Below are positions 62,868 to 64,000 of a stretch of 64,000 nucleotides of DNA, one piece after another. Within the stretch, counting starts at the first letter, position 1, and each line of letters opens with the position of its first letter. Position numbers and translations under genes: made by a program. The stretch spans positions 248,001 through 312,000 of the forward strand of contig CAWGQC010000010.1 of assembly GCA_963824645.1 (NCBI GenBank). The letters run 5' to 3'. This DNA comes from Bog-756 sp963824645. Its GTDB lineage: Bacteria; Actinomycetota; Acidimicrobiia; Acidimicrobiales; RAAP-2. The notes beneath the pieces were generated by a model, which saw only the letters and a list, made by a program, of their open reading frames with translations, did not search any database and was not told the DNA's origin.

Positions 62868-63326
62868 ATGACCATCGACGCAGTAGCAACCGAGGCCCAG
62901 CACCGAGGTTCAGCCGATCTCCCTTTTGTCGAGGTAGGTGGCGGCAACAAACTCAAGGTGATCCAGGTCGATGTGGCTGAGGGACTGTGGATCGTCGAGA
63001 ACATCTTCCAAACGGGCTATGCCGTGCAGACCCACCGCCACACGGGGCCGGTCTACGGATACACGACGTCCGGTGCCTGGAAATACCGTGAGTACGACTA
63101 CGTGAACAGAGCGGGCTCCTTTCTGTTCGAGCCGGCGGGATCGGTTCACACCCTCGAGTGCATCGAGGATGACACGCGTGTGTGGTTCCAGATGTACGGT
63201 GTCAATCTCAACCTCGCTGCTGATGGCAGCATCGAGAGCGTGTTCGATGGCCCCGGCACCCTCGAGGCGTATTACGCATTGTGCGAGGCCGAAGGCTTTC
63301 CCCGACCGAACGTGCTGGTGAGTTGA
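62868..63326 (+). CDS. Cupin protein (2,4'-dihydroxyacetophenone dioxygenase family)
   Basis: A 152-residue single-cupin protein from ATG 62868 with AAGGAG upstream. The metal site is HRHTGPVYGYTTSGAWKYRE (two His and Glu) with His later in SVHTLECIEDDTRV, and the NLNLAADGSIESVF stretch is as in this group. It cleaves aromatic ketones with oxygen in its known members; the substrate here is unknown. Confidence 0.85.
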   Translation: MTIDAVATEAQHRGSADLPFVEVGGGNKLKVIQVDVAEGLWIVENIFQTGYAVQTHRHTGPVYGYTTSGAWKYREYDYVNRAGSFLFEPAGSVHTLECIEDDTRVWFQMYGVNLNLAADGSIESVFDGPGTLEAYYALCEAEGFPRPNVLVS

Positions 63327-63416
63327 GGTCCGCATTATCTGGGCGCCTGTTCGGCTACTCGAACCGAGGAGAGCCAGGTGGCCAGTTGGCGGCTGGGCGA
63401 GTGCCCCTCGTCGACC

Positions 63417-63998
63417 TCACGCCACCGGAAGTGAGGGTGGGAGCTTCGCGGCCAGCCTCTCGGCCAGTCGCTTCACATCATCAGCGGGCACGGGTCCGGG
63501 TGCGCCAATTGTCTCGCAAAGCCTCCTCGGCCACGTGACCAGGACTCCCTCCAGCCGGAAGGGTTTGGTGAAGAATCCCCATTCCGCATCGAGGAAACAG
63601 AGGGCGGCGTCGACAGGTACGTCGGTGCCTCCAACGGCATCGAGCACGGCGTTGATCTGGCCGGCAAGACCGGAGACGAGGTTGGTCCGATCCCGATCGT
63701 CGACGTAGAGACGCTGATCGGATGTGAACACGCCGCCCATGGCGCGCTGTTCAACTTTTCCCTCGTAGTTCTTCGCATCGATAATCCAGATGCCCGATGG
63801 GGCGACGGCAACGTGGTCGATGTTGGCCTTGCTTCCCGGAACCTGCCTGTCGTGTAGCACCACCGCTTTTTCGCCCAGGCCTTTGGCCAGGAGGGTGGCC
63901 AGACGACGTTCTCCTTGCGATCCCTTGGCCCACGCCTTTGCCGACTGGGGCTCTTTCGAAAGGAACTTGACGACTCCGGCCGCCGCTCCCCATTTTCG
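63417..63998 (-). CDS. NERD-domain protein (5' end outside window)
   Basis: The frame is open from the right edge to the stop at 63417 (194 codons). KWGAAAGVVKFLSKEPQSAK, then GSQGERRLATLLAKG, VVLHDRQVPGSKANIDHVAVAPSGIWIIDAK is the nuclease-related domain, with Asp and Lys of the (D/E)xK core in IDHV and IDAKNYEGK. Members are often part of DNA-processing or membrane proteins. N-terminus missing. Confidence 0.82.
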   Translation of the reverse strand, partial: RKWGAAAGVVKFLSKEPQSAKAWAKGSQGERRLATLLAKGLGEKAVVLHDRQVPGSKANIDHVAVAPSGIWIIDAKNYEGKVEQRAMGGVFTSDQRLYVDDRDRTNLVSGLAGQINAVLDAVGGTDVPVDAALCFLDAEWGFFTKPFRLEGVLVTWPRRLCETIGAPGPVPADDVKRLAERLAAKLPPSLPVA

Positions 63999-64000
63999 TT

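Overview
The window is high-GC DNA with dense coding on both strands, GTG and TTG starts as well as ATG, and several actinobacterial hallmarks: a maleylpyruvate-isomerase-like (mycothiol family) protein, actinobacterial-type SthA, WYL and MarR regulators, and secreted proteins built from a 42-residue YWLVAxDGG repeat. I infer an actinobacterium, most likely Acidimicrobiia or a close uncultured soil/freshwater lineage; the class is a guess from protein style. I saw no rRNA, tRNA, CRISPR array, intact insertion sequence or replication origin.

Layout. 0-3 kb: end of a ketopantoate reductase, a 50-residue zinc-ribbon gene, a small membrane protein, SthA-like flavoprotein and a universal stress protein. 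3-8 kb: membrane protein, seven-bladed FG-GAP secreted protein, and a secreted repeat/serine-hydrolase fusion. 7.9-8.7 kb: membrane protein plus winged-helix regulator behind two palindromic operators. 8.8-12.4 kb: tail-collar protein, two DUF6916-type proteins, sulfotransferase-like protein, Nif11-like peptide and GNAT enzyme, which look like one functional group. 12.4-22.7 kb: hydrolase, RNase Z, a dead LuxR-type regulator, fibronectin-type secreted protein, nitronate monooxygenase, phosphotransferase-like kinase, MMPL transporter, zinc dehydrogenase. 22.7-32.4 kb: an SDR, then a light-response island of photolyase, DUF2867 and SDR genes facing an FAD oxidoreductase, DUF1365 and cyclopropane-fatty-acid-synthase operon, with a B12-binding CarH/LitR-like regulator. 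The same operator sequence lies in the divergent promoter and before the regulator gene.

32.4-50 kb is the least orderly part: a truncated copy of the 8.4 kb regulator, an FtsX-type ABC system, a badly frame-broken nuclease gene with Vsr and GIY-YIG genes, a MarR-controlled ABC exporter with several frame breaks, a frame-broken PQQ/YWLV secreted protein and a GH18-like protein. A short palindromic element is dispersed four times between 43 and 50 kb. The many frame breaks here are either real decay or local assembly error; the sequence alone cannot decide.

50-64 kb: ordinary chromosomal genes (methyltransferase, OsmC, flavin monooxygenase-like protein, a large winged-helix/ATPase regulator, WYL regulator with a DinB protein, TetR-like regulator, membrane protein, mycothiol-family protein), a Tat-exported protein with a 228-bp tandem array, a cupin, and a NERD-domain protein cut by the right edge.
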